Positions 32,690-42,415 of a stretch of DNA of 64,000 nt are shown in pieces. The number at the start of each line of letters is the position of its first letter. Position 1 is the stretch's first letter. A model generated the notes under the pieces. It saw nothing but the letters and a program-made list of their open reading frames with translations. It did no database searches and had not been told where the DNA came from. The DNA comes from Elymus sibiricus (taxonomy: Eukaryota; Streptophyta; Magnoliopsida; Poales; Poaceae), in assembly GCA_039707655.1 (NCBI GenBank), contig CM077671.1, positions 365,826,720 through 365,890,719 on the forward strand, in the 5' to 3' direction. The position numbers and the translations under genes are program-made.

Positions 32690-33130
32690 GTCGGGCTACA
32701 AGCGAATTTCACATGGTAAACATGAGCACAGGTGCATGGGTGTCGGGAGATCGAGGTTCAAAAAACTGTGAATGATCTTAATCAATAAATAAATGTATAA
32801 ACTCACAGGAATTAGGTGCCACAACGGCAGAAATAGTCGTCGGAAAGCAGATCCATTTTTAATGAAAAAAGGTCACTTTCTCGATTCAAGATCTCCGCTT
32901 CCATTTTCAGATCCTTTTGATTGGAGATAAGGGACTTGAATCGTCACAACTTATAAAGTCCCACAACTTTCCTTTTACTAACATTTTCATTGTTGTCGGC
33001 TTTGACATGTAGAATGGGCCTCTCTCTTTCTCTTCGTCCAGGTGGCCTAGAAGTATGAAACTGCTACACAGACGATACCTATGCCCGAACTTTGCACGAC
33101 GTGATAATCCAGTAGCCGGTGCACTTTTAA
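32690..33130. repeat. Diverged copy of the Helitron-associated sequence
   Basis: It shares with 33820-34120 the blocks 'cacatggtaaacatg', 'gggtgtcgggaga', 'aatagtcgtc.gaaagcagatcc', 'cactttctcgatt.aaga' and 'gacatgtagaatgg'. It lacks the terminal hairpin and CTAGT, so its own end is lost or it is a duplicated interior. Confidence 0.6.
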
Positions 33131-33819
33131 TCATAAGCATGTCCGTCTGGATTCAATTGTCGTACGTGAATCGTGCAAGCTTTGTCATGAGCATAGCACT
33201 GCTCCTAGAAGTATATCTCGTGGCTGTTTAAATTCCTTTATTTAAGCCTTGAACTCATTCAGTACTGGAAAATCAAGCACTGATCTCATGGATCGAATCA
33301 ACTCCTTTTGGATGGACCACTCGTTCTATTCATTCCGCATGCGATAAATTCATAAAGGCAGATTTCCAAATTTTTTCTTCTTCTTAATAATGTATAGCAC
33401 CATGCTTCGCTTCCCGGTATCATGTATATAGCATTTACTCTTTCTAAGATTTTCTAGTTATACCAATCTTGACCTCAAGCACAAACCACCATTAGCATTT
33501 CAACAAAACCTTGTTTTTCAATCAAATTGTTCTATAGATGATAGATTCATGCTTCGAGTTCAAGATACATGGTTGGCGAAATTTCTCCTTTTGCTGCTTT
33601 CAAAGGTTCGATCGAGCCTTTCTCTCTAGTCTCTTTTTACAAAAAGAATTTCATCGGATATAGAGGATTCTACCACATATTTTTATAGGTCTTGTTTGGT
33701 TCGTAGAATCAAAAACCATAGGTTTTTTCTCCAAATGAATCAATCCAGTGAGTTTACTTCATCGAAAAAATACCTTCGTTTGTTGACACTTGTGATATGC
33801 ATGCATGCACCTATCCTAC
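33131..33819. other. Sequence between the two Helitron-like copies
   Basis: AT-rich sequence with no recognised gene or repeat. It may be the interior of a Helitron. Confidence 0.35.
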
Positions 33820-34139
33820 CATTTTTCACATGGTAAACATGGGCGCACAAAATGGGTGTCGGGAGACTGAGCTCTAGGAATTTGTGAACGGAATAGTCGT
33901 CAGAAAGCAGATCCATGTTCTGATGGAAAAAGACACTTTCTCGATTTAAGACTCCGCTTCCGTAGGGATGAGTCACTTGAAACCTCGCAACTTATAAAGT
34001 CGATGGATTTTTCTTTTACTAGAAATTTATTGTTGTCAGTATTGACATGTAGAATGGTACTCTGTCTTTTTCCTTGTCTGGGTGGTCCAGAAGCGAAATG
34101 AAAGCAATTCCCACAGCAACGCGCGGGGTATCATCTAGT
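33820..34139 (+). mobile_element. Helitron 3' terminal region
   Basis: The end reads CCCACAGCAACGCGCGGGGT then ATCATCTAGT followed by T. A GC-rich hairpin about 10 bases before a CTRR-type end with a T next to it is the Helitron 3' signature. No Rep/helicase gene is present, so the element is non-autonomous or truncated. I did not find the TC 5' end. Confidence 0.6.
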
Positions 34140-34189
34140 TAAAGTTATGTACAAACCTCACACAAAGGCGATATAAAGGATAAAACATT

Positions 34190-34635
34190 TACTCTCGAGT
34201 CAATATAGAACTCAAATGATTAGCACCGGCGATGCTCCAAAGACTAGCCTCTTGTTTAATCTTGGTCATGATGATGGATGGTACTAATAAGGACTGAATT
34301 CTAAAGTCTCGTACATTTATCTCGTTCCATAATGCCCAAAACACAGGCATGACCAACGACGTCATAGCTCTAGAACGACTTCCATGTAGCCCAATGATGT
34401 GATACACTCAATCCTCGAACAAGTTGAAATTCGCCCGTGCATCGATGCCTATATGAATGATGCCTATGTAGTCACAAATCATGCCCCAAATACGAATGGA
34501 GAGGCGGCATTTGAAAAGAATGGGGACAACAATTCCTCGCCACTTTATGCCATGGTAGATGCATGTCGCCAATCATGTTTTTCCTTCTTTTGTCAAGTGT
34601 CAAGCTAGATCGTGAAGACCTTTGGAGCCTCACTT
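34190..34635 (-). mobile_element. LINE reverse transcriptase C-terminal fragment
   Basis: The minus strand encodes LLFKCRLSIRIWGMICDY-like sequence near 34520 and then SRAMTSLVMPVFWALWNEIN at about 34370-34310, ending in IKQEASLWSIAGA and a stop near 34189. These are blocks of the zinc-binding domain and tail of plant L1-type LINEs. Frame changes mark it as dead. Confidence 0.6.
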
Positions 34636-34639
34636 TCCA

Positions 34640-35162
34640 TTCTCAACAAGGATAAATAAGTTGATGAATGGGCTCGTCAAAAACCTAATCGATGATCCAT
34701 CAACGACGTAACTAGAAAGCTGAGGTTGTACCCGCCGACGACATCCAACCATAAGAATAATTAAATAAACTAAACAATTCAGTCAAATTATTGTACTAGC
34801 TAGCTGCTCAAAAAGTGGACAACCACCTCGAGTAATTGGAGTGGTGTGGCTGGTGCACTGTGCACGAACCGGGGTTATTACATGTGTATGCAGTATCCTA
34901 CTAGAAATCATGCTATTTGGAACTTTTTTCAGGAAAGTACTTGTATTACTCACGTAGCGAATTACATTGTTTAACGACCTCATCAGGCCAGAATTTCTAT
35001 CATAAGCTGCCAGTAAATGACTTACAAAGATTTTGACTTCGTCGTGTGTGAGTACTAGAAAATCTTCGTTGTGCCATGAACAATTGAATCTCACCAACAA
35101 TGAAGCTATCCCAGTTGGAACTGATCGTGCATCTAATTAAAAAGAGCTGGCTAGGTAGTGGT
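34640..35162. other. Left flank of the CACTA pair
   Basis: No gene or repeat is recognised. The three bases before the CACTA terminus (35160-35162) are GGT. Confidence 0.4.
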
Positions 35163-35355
35163 CACTAGTGGAGAAACGGTCTTTAGTCCCGATTCACCAA
35201 CCGGGACTAATAAATCGGGACTAAAGGCCCCCACCCTTTAGTCCCGGTTGGCCACGACCCGGGACTAAATCCCTGCCACGTGGCCGGCAGCGCGCACCGG
35301 GGGCTGGGGACCTTTAGTCCCGGTTGGTGACACCAACCGGGACTAAAGGTTTAGG
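35163..35355. repeat. 3' terminal and subterminal repeats of CACTA 1
   Basis: CACTAGTG is followed by several inverted and direct copies of 'ttagtcccggttgg'. In CACTA elements such arrays bind the TNPA-type protein. The matching region of element 2 is 46850-47105. Confidence 0.8.
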
Positions 35356-35596
35356 GGTTTAGGGTTTATTGTTTATTTTTCCTTTTCATTTTGTGTTTTT
35401 CATTTAATTCTTTTTCATTTCAAACATATTTTACGCTACTACATACTGTACACGTTATGCATATATAATAGAATTTCTCGTAGAACCAATCATATATCAT
35501 AGAATTTCTCGTACGACCATACATACACACATATATATATATACAATTTGGTATATACAATTTCTCCTACAATTTGCAGATCATTACATGCAGGCA

Positions 35597-38500
35597 TTAG
35601 GTGAAATGGTATTCTCCGTCGGGAGATATGACCTGCTGAACCAAAAATCCCGCCATTTCCTCTTGAAGTGCTCGTATGCGGTCCTTTGGTAGGAGCCTAT
35701 CCCGCATCTCCACCATCTTTAAAGAAGGAGATCAATATGAATATATTAGTTGTGTGTATATATATTAGATCATGATAAAAAAAAATTGTGAATAGTGTTT
35801 ACGTACCCAAAGATGTCTTGCATCTCTGCTCCTTTCGGTCATAAAGCGAATGTTCTCGCAAACGATGTATGCACATATATTAGTCCCCTTTTCCTGCCTC
35901 ATACACTTTACGAGAATAGAATTCAATCAGATAATAATCAAGCATGATAATGGTATTGAAACTAGAATTAAAGAGATGCGCGGACGTAGCTAGTACTACT
36001 TAATTACCTTGGACCGTCGCCATTTCAGCTGTGGTTTACATTCACCGCGGACCTCTTTGATGAATTTTTTCCAAACCCTGCCCGGCAAAGAAAATGAATA
36101 AAAGACTTATTAATTACTTGATATCAGGAAATGAACTAAAGAGGCCGACATAGTGCGATAATGATTGAAATTACCTGTCGAGCATTAAAAACAGGCTTCT
36201 GTATTCTTCAGGTTCTTTACCTAGTGAGTCCAGTACTTCAACAATTCTCTCGTCAACTCTAATGATTAGCAGGATCCAGTGGAATCTGCGCACACGTTTG
36301 TGTAAGCGGGCATGCATAACTCATCAACTACACTTAACATCAAGTAAGCAAAAATAGAATTTGTAGTACAAGACAGTAACACTCACCTGAAGTTGTAAGG
36401 AAAAAGTATTTCTGGTCTGGTATTTAGTTCCTTCAAAAACATTAGCAAGCTATTCTTTGTGTCTTGTTTGTGGTTATTTAACACATTTTCATTAACGGTA
36501 TTTGGGTCAATGAACCCAATGCCATAGACTCCATCTCTTTTCATTTCAAAAATCTTCATTCTGCATAATACCACACAAAAGAATATAGTGAGGATAATTA
36601 CAGGCAATGAACGAGCTGAGCTAGAGACTTAAATTACAGAAAGAAATCACTTACAGACAATAGCAACTGACGAGAGATTTGTCAAGTGCGTCTTGATTGA
36701 ATAACTGAAAAATTTCTGGAAAATCAATCCACACATCTTTTCCATGGAAGTAATGCTCTGGCTTGACTTTCACCATGAGGCTCTCTCGCCCGGCCTTTAT
36801 TTCTCTCAAGTACCAGTCATGCAATCTGCGCATCTGCGTTGTTAGAAGCTTGACCTCCTCAGGCCTGACCAGAGGGTTCCCAGGGACGTATTTCCATGCT
36901 AGTTCCTTCTCATCAATATTCATGGGGAGATCCTCGATGCCTAGGAGTTGTTCAACAGTGACACCGGCCTCTCTAGCCATCTGTCTAGCAGCGTCGGTTA
37001 TTACCGGCTTATCGGTGGTACTCACCTTGAGCGGGGGGATCGATTGCACTGCCTGTTCTCCCAGCTGGGGAACAGTTTTCCTGCTTTTATTACTACCTGT
37101 TGTAAGGCTCGACTCCTTATCTTTTTGTGCATGATATGACTTCTTAATAGAGCGCTCATAGTCTGATTCACTTTTCTCCACAGCCGGTTTAGCAAGATCC
37201 ACAAAGTGTTGTATGACTTTCTCAGGTATTTTCTCCTTCGGCGGCGGGGGCGGTTTTGATGCAAAATGGGCCTTCACTTCGGCATCCACAACCCGTTTGT
37301 TTTCCTCCTCAGTCATCTCGTATGCTAACTTCTTTTTGGCAGGAGGCTCGGGTTTCTTCTTTGGTGCTCTCTTCCGCTTGGGAGTCCGCTGACGCTGCAG
37401 AGTTCGATATTGCGAACTCGCGCTGGGCTCCGTCTCGGGGTGGGCTGGAGTCGGCTGACGCGGCGGATTTGGAGGAGGAGGAGGCTGACGCGGCGGACTT
37501 GGAGGAGGAGTCGGCTGACGCGGCGGACTTGGAGGAGGAGTCGGTGCCCTTGGCGTCGAGTTTGGAAAGACGATGCAATCCTTTCTCCATACAATGATAC
37601 CACGTATGGCTTCTCCCAGTGTCTGCTCCCCTTGACCTCTAGGAAATTCAAGCTGTAGGGAGTCATATGCCGACAGAACTTCATCCACCCCGACACGAGC
37701 ATAGCCAGGTGGAATCGGATTGCCGTGGAAGGTTGCTTCAAGGGGATTTGGTAAAGCATAGCCGTCCGCCACCTTCATGGATATGTTCTTCACTTTCATG
37801 TGTAGCTCACAACTTGTCGTCTCTTCGATATCATCCACGGGGTAGCGAGCCAGCAGTGCATCATCGGCCGGGACCCCCGTGGAACCCACGCTGCTTTTCG
37901 GCATAGATGGGACGGTGCTATCCAATGCTGGATCTGCTTGCTGCTGCCGCTGAGACGCCCTTTCCAGGCTAAGTGTGTCGATCTGCTCCTGCTGCCGCAT
38001 GAAAGCGCGTTCCAACTCCGCGTGCTTTGATTCTACCTGTTGAAGCCGGTCTGCATCCTGCTTCTTCTTGTCTTCCTCCTGCTTCTTCTTTCTCGCACGG
38101 CTTCTGTAACTGACGTCCCAGTCCGCAAACCCCTCAACCCACGGAACAACGCCTTTGCCTCGTGTTCGTCCCGGGTGTTCAGGATTCCCGAGGGCGCGTG
38201 TAAGCTCGTCGTTCTCTCTCTCGGGCTGGAACGCTCCCGTTCGAGCCGCTTCTATTGCAACAAGTAAAGCGCCTGAGGCTTCTTTTAGACTTGCCTGCAC
38301 CATAATCTCCCCTGTCTTTGGGTCCAACTTTCCCCCATGCGCATAAAACCAAGTCCTGCACCTGTCGGGCCAACCCAATGTTTTTGGAGTGACCCCTGCA
38401 GCAATCATCTTTTCCTCAGATTCATCCCACTTAGGCCGACCTGTCTTGTAGCCACCTGGCCCCAGAACATGGTGAAACTGTTTCTTCTTAGCATTGATCT

Positions 38501-39299
38501 TGTTTTTCCTCGACCGTTCCTTAGCTGCTTCCGATTTCTTGAACTCCACAAATAAGTCACAGTGATCTTTTGCCTTCTCCAGTGCTCGAGTGAATTCTGG
38601 AGTCTGCTTTCCTGCTTCGACGTAGCAGGCCCATAATCTTTTCTTGTGGTTGCAGAATTGTGTGGCCATCTTCTGAAGAGCACTCTTCTTGACTTTCTCC
38701 CGTTCTGCATCTGTTAAATGCTCTAGTAGGGTGAAATGTGACATGAGCGTTTCCCAAAGCAGATCTTTTGCTCTTTCGTCGACAAAACTAACTCCTCGAT
38801 CTCCCTTTGGCTTATTCCATTCTTGAACGGAGATCGGGATTTGGTCCCTGACAATAACTCCGCACTGACGAGTAAATTTGTCCGCATTCTTTTTAGGAGC
38901 AAGCGGTTCGCCATTTGGTTTGATCTCATCGATGTTGTACTTTATGCCAGCCTGCAACTTTTTGGCCGGGCCTCGTACTGCCCTGCTTGTAGAAGATTTG
39001 CTCGATCCGGAGGGCTAAAAGAAGAAAGATTCGTTAATATATATATATACAAATCAATTAATACATGTATTGGTCACCAGAGGCCTTATATATACCTTGC
39101 CGGTCTTTGTTAATTGAAGATCATTTCCTTCGCCATCATTGTTTGTGTGGCCTTTGTCCGTTGGTTCTTCCTCAAATATTCCCTCAAAGGAATTGTTCAG
39201 ATATTGTGAGCCATCATCTTCAGGTTCACCCTCTGGGTTTCGGATCATGTCGAACATTATATGCTCTTGATCATGGTCGTCTCTGCGGCTAGCGTCCAT
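35597..39299 (-). CDS. CACTA-encoded large protein with C-terminal Ulp1 cysteine protease domain
   Basis: Seven exons on the minus strand are 39299-39096, 39014-36655, 36560-36387, 36285-36175, 36077-36008, 35905-35807 and 35716-35597. All introns are GT-AG, all phases fit, and the product has 1,045 residues. The N-terminal ~780 residues have no domain I can name with certainty, beyond resemblance to CACTA ORF2-type proteins. They include a coiled-coil Lys/Glu/Gln stretch and a Pro-rich tract (RQPTPPPSPPRQP). The C-terminal ~210 residues have the Ulp1 layout: FHWILLIIRVDE holds the catalytic His, VLDSLG the Asp and TNICAYIVCENI the Cys. Ulp1 enzymes remove SUMO; whether this one does is unknown. 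The same gene with one stop codon is present in element 2. Confidence 0.82.
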
Positions 39300-39319
39300 A
39301 GCTTAACTAATCCAGAAGA

Positions 39320-39600
39320 AAGATAAAACAATTTAGTATTCAAATTAGAATGCATCTCGAATAATATCACTAATACATCTCGAATAATCCAGTTCATGCA
39401 TCATCTAATATTATCGAATATAATCTCGAATACATCTCGAATAAAATCACTAATACATCTCAAATAATCCAGTTAATGCATCATCGAATATTATCGAATA
39501 TAATCTCGAATACATCTCGAGTATTATCACTAATACATCTCGAATATTATCATATAACATCACAAGCTAATACAGATCGAATACTATCGAATAATCCAGT
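39320..39600. repeat. AT-rich tandem repeat 'aatacatctcgaat'
   Basis: Three diverged copies of an approximately 80-90 bp unit built from 'tctcgaataatatcactaatacatctcgaataatccagtt' lie between two CACTA genes. Element 2 has the same kind of array at 51345-51500. Confidence 0.7.
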
Positions 39601-39992
39601 TGACTCGCGGTTCCTGAGGCGCGGGAGGTGGACACCCAAAGAGAAGGAACCATCACATGATCATAGCTCGGGTGAGATCCCTGAAGAACCTGCCAGGTAT
39701 TGGAGAACCTGACGTCCAACGCAACCATGTAGCGACGGACGTGCTCGTCCTCCTCCCTGACACGGCGACGTACCACCTCCTCGGGGGCCGGCTGCCTCCG
39801 CACCGATAGTGGCCCACGCGACCGCCACCAAAGAAGCTCCGGGTCGATGATGGGAGCCCGGTTCCTCACCAAGCTGCGCGCCCCGGAAGGTAGCATCTCC
39901 CAGTGCCAGCCCGGCGGAGCCCAGTCCCGGACATGGCGCCTCTCAAGCAGGTTGTCGCCACCGAGTCGACGACGAGGATGCGGGCCGGGCAT
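39567..39992 (-). CDS. Short Trp-rich hypothetical protein of CACTA 1
   Basis: From ATG 39992 the frame encodes 141 residues with RDWAPPGWHWEMLPSGAR, DPELLWWRSRGP and RRYMVALDVRFSNT. Element 2 has the same frame at 51508-51894 without internal indels, although many differences change amino acids. The C-termini differ because element 2 lacks 17 bases near the end. The frame lies in the 5' part of the Ulp1 transcription unit, before its first coding exon. I know no function. It could be an upstream cistron, an alternative exon or an untranslated relic. Confidence 0.5.
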   Translation of the reverse strand: MPGPHPRRRLGGDNLLERRHVRDWAPPGWHWEMLPSGARSLVRNRAPIIDPELLWWRSRGPLSVRRQPAPEEVVRRRVREEDEHVRRYMVALDVRFSNTWQVLQGSHPSYDHVMVPSLWVSTSRASGTASQLDYSIVFDLY

Positions 39993-40019
39993 CGTCGACG
40001 CCAAAAATGTTTCTATGCA

Positions 40020-40400
40020 AATTTAACATTTTTTAAATGCTTGATTATGATTTTTGTAATTCTTGTTCACTTGATTTTGCAAATACAAGACAAACTTTTG
40101 CAAATACAACATTAAGATATTAACATTTTCGAAATAAGATATTAACATGTTTTTGATCAATATTTTTAAGATACAACATTAAAATATTTTTAATACATGG
40201 TCAACTTTTTTCTATACTATACATGATACAACATTAAAAGTATAAAAAACTAAAAAACAGAAAAAAAACTAGCTAGTGAAAAAAACAATCTATGCAAATT
40301 CCACCATTCATCTACATACATACATACATTGTATACATACATACATATACTAAGCATCTACAACATCTAGTGAAAAAATAATAATCTATGAAAAAAAAAG
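40020..40400. other. AT-rich leader or intron of the CACTA 1 Ulp1 unit
   Basis: Low-complexity 'caaatacaacattaa' and 'acatacatac' tracts fill this stretch. A splice donor in the GC-rich exon to the right (CCGGCCG-GTGAGC near 40429) suggests it is an intron of the minus-strand transcript. It has no hairpin like that in element 2. Confidence 0.45.
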
Positions 40401-40429
40401 ATGAACAAAATTAAGGAGGGAGGCTCACC

Positions 40430-40720
40430 GGCCGGGATCGTCGGGGCGGAGGGAGGCGGGGAGGACGCCGGAGACGGAGGAGGACGCCAGAGGCGGGGAG
40501 GAGCGGTGCCGGCGCGGGCTCGGGCCGCGGCGGTTTGTGGAGGAGCGGTCGTCGATCGCGAGGCGGGCGCGCGCGGAGGAGCGGCGGCGGCGGGCAGCGT
40601 GGCGGCGCCGGTGCGGGCTCGGGCGGCGCTTGGGAGCAGAGCGGCCGGACGGCGACGTCGAGGTCCGGCAGCCTGGCGGCGGCGTGGTCTTCGGCGCCGT
40701 CGGGGGAAACTAGATGAGTT
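40430..40720 (-). other. GC-rich 5' exon of the CACTA 1 Ulp1 unit
   Basis: Very GC-rich sequence follows the minus-strand TATA box and ends at a possible donor GTGAGC. The long plus-strand frame here (40401-40805) is a by-product of base composition. Confidence 0.45.
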
Positions 40721-40741
40721 TGGAAATTTTGCTAAGTGCTA

Positions 40742-40749
40742 CTTATATA
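40742..40749 (-). promoter_or_regulatory. TATA box of the internal CACTA 1 promoter
   Basis: TATATAAG on the minus strand directly follows the internal 'TTTAGTCCCGG' array. It is in place to drive the Ulp1-domain gene. Element 2 has the same arrangement at 53316-53324. Confidence 0.6.
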
Positions 40750-40925
40750 CAGAGACCTTTAGTCCCGGTTGGTGGCTCCAACCGGGACTAAAGACCCCCC
40801 TTTAGTCCCGGTGCGAGCCACCAACCGGGACTAAAGGCCTGGGCCCCGGTTGGTGGCTCGCACCGGGACTAAAGGGGGGCCTTTAGTCCCGGTTGGTGGC
40901 TCCAACCGGGACTAAAGGGTTGGTC
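40750..40925. repeat. Internal array of CACTA subterminal repeats
   Basis: At least four copies of 'ctttagtcccggttggtggctccaaccgggactaaag' style inverted motifs lie 5.6 kb inside the element. They copy the subterminal motif. One more copy lies at 41188-41227. No CACTA terminus is present here, so it is not an element border. Confidence 0.8.
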
Positions 40926-41589
40926 CTGGCGTGGTGGAAGTTTAGTCCCACCTCGCCAAGCGAGAGGCACTCGCACCTGTTTATAAGCCCCGCTGCGATA
41001 TCTGTCCCGAGCTCCTCTCTAAAGCAGACAGTACATGCCTAACGTTCCTCTCTGCCCTCTGGGGCCTAGCTACTTGCCCTGCGGGCCTGCATCCTGGCCC
41101 ATATATAGTTGGGTTTCTAGTCGTATGCAGGCCGTGGTGGCCTAGTAGGCGGGCATTTTTTTATTTTTTGCATATGTTATGTCAATTTTTTAGTCCCCGT
41201 TGGTGGCTCCAACCGGGACTAAAGGTCTTTTTCAGTTTTTTTTGTTTTTTGCTTAATTTTTTTTCTTTTGTTTCTACTTACAACCAAATATTTACAGTTT
41301 TTGAGTGAATCTTTTTGGTTTAGGTCACAAAAATTATAAACTTTCTGTTAGTGCCAGTAGTTTTCAAATTTGAATAGTTTAAATTTGAATTCTTTGAAAT
41401 TTGTGTGAATCACTAGTTTGTGAATAACTTTACTTTAAAAATAGATTTTTGAGTGATTCTTTTTCCTGCTGTTTAATATTAGTGTGTTTTATCAGTATGT
41501 TCAATTTGGTAATTTTTAGGTTATTTTAAATAGGTGTTTTAATCAAAAGCAGATTCTGTTTAGCTCTTTTAGTTTTATAGCTCAAAAAA
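40926..41589. other. Non-coding spacer of CACTA 1
   Basis: It contains a conserved block also found at 53510-53740 ('ttataagccccgc', 'ctcctctctaaagcag', 'gtatgcaggccgtggtgg') and an AT-rich part. It probably contains the 3' end region between the two transcription units. Confidence 0.6.
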
Positions 41590-42290
41590 AATGCATGAAA
41601 AATAGCGAATGAAGTCAGAAAGGGTTGAAAATTGATGATGTGGCTTTGAATGGTGCATGTTGAATGCACAAAAAGTCTGGAGTTCAAATAAGTTTTAACA
41701 AATGAAATGCCTTTGTAACAGATGAGTTTTCGTCCGAAACCCTGATACTTCGAAAGAGATTGTCCAGTTTGTACACGAAGTGCATCCAGTTTTTGCCGTA
41801 ACCCTCTCAACTTTTAGCACATGCTATGTGGGTGAAATGATGATACCATGCCAAGTTTCAACCTTTTCAGAGTTCATTTGTAGTGATTTTCAATTTCAGG
41901 GTCATTTAGCTAAAAAAAATCAATAAATGCATGAAAAATAGCAAATGAAGTCAGAAAGGGTTGAAAATTGATGATGTGGCTTTGAATGGTGCATATTGAA
42001 CGCACAAAAAGTCTGGAGTTAAAATAAGTTTATAAAAATAAAATGCCTTTGTAACAGATGAGTTTTCGTCCGAAACCCTGATACTTCGAAAGAGATTGTC
42101 CAGTTTGTATACGAAGTGCATCCAGTTTTTGCCGTAACCCTCTCAACTTTTTAGCACATGCTATGTGGGTGAAATGATGATACCATGCCAAGTTTCAACC
42201 TTTTCAGAGTTCATTTGTAGTGCTTTTCAATTTCAGGGTCATTTAGCTCAAAAAAATCAATAAATGCATGAAAAATAGCGTTCCTTCGCG
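41590..42290. repeat. Tandem repeat of about 336 bp, two copies
   Basis: The unit contains 'aaatgcctttgtaacagatgagttttcgtccgaa', 'gtgcatccagtttttgccgtaac' and 'atgcatgaaaaatagc'. Copies start near 41590 and 41926, just beyond the 3' end of the transposase gene. Element 2 carries the same pair near 54050-54625. Confidence 0.85.
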
Positions 42291-42415
42291 TTTCAAATGC
42301 CAAAACACATATATACCCTAACTATTACAAAGATTCCCTCCGGTTTGTCCGAAGTGGGACTTTCCAGATAAGTCCGGAAAATCACTAGAGAAGAAAATGA
42401 TGACGGTGAAGCCGG

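Noticed and set aside
37256..37658. Acidic and basic repeat frames opposite the Pro-rich part of the Ulp1 gene
   Set aside because: They are shadows of the Pro-rich coding repeat on the minus strand; the same happens at 49008-49516.
40401..40805. Arg/Gly-rich plus-strand frame
   Set aside because: It comes from a GC-rich 5' exon on the other strand and runs into the CACTA repeat array.
40750..41227. Possible border of a separate CACTA element
   Set aside because: No CACTA terminus is present within the array, and the same internal array occurs at the same place in element 2.
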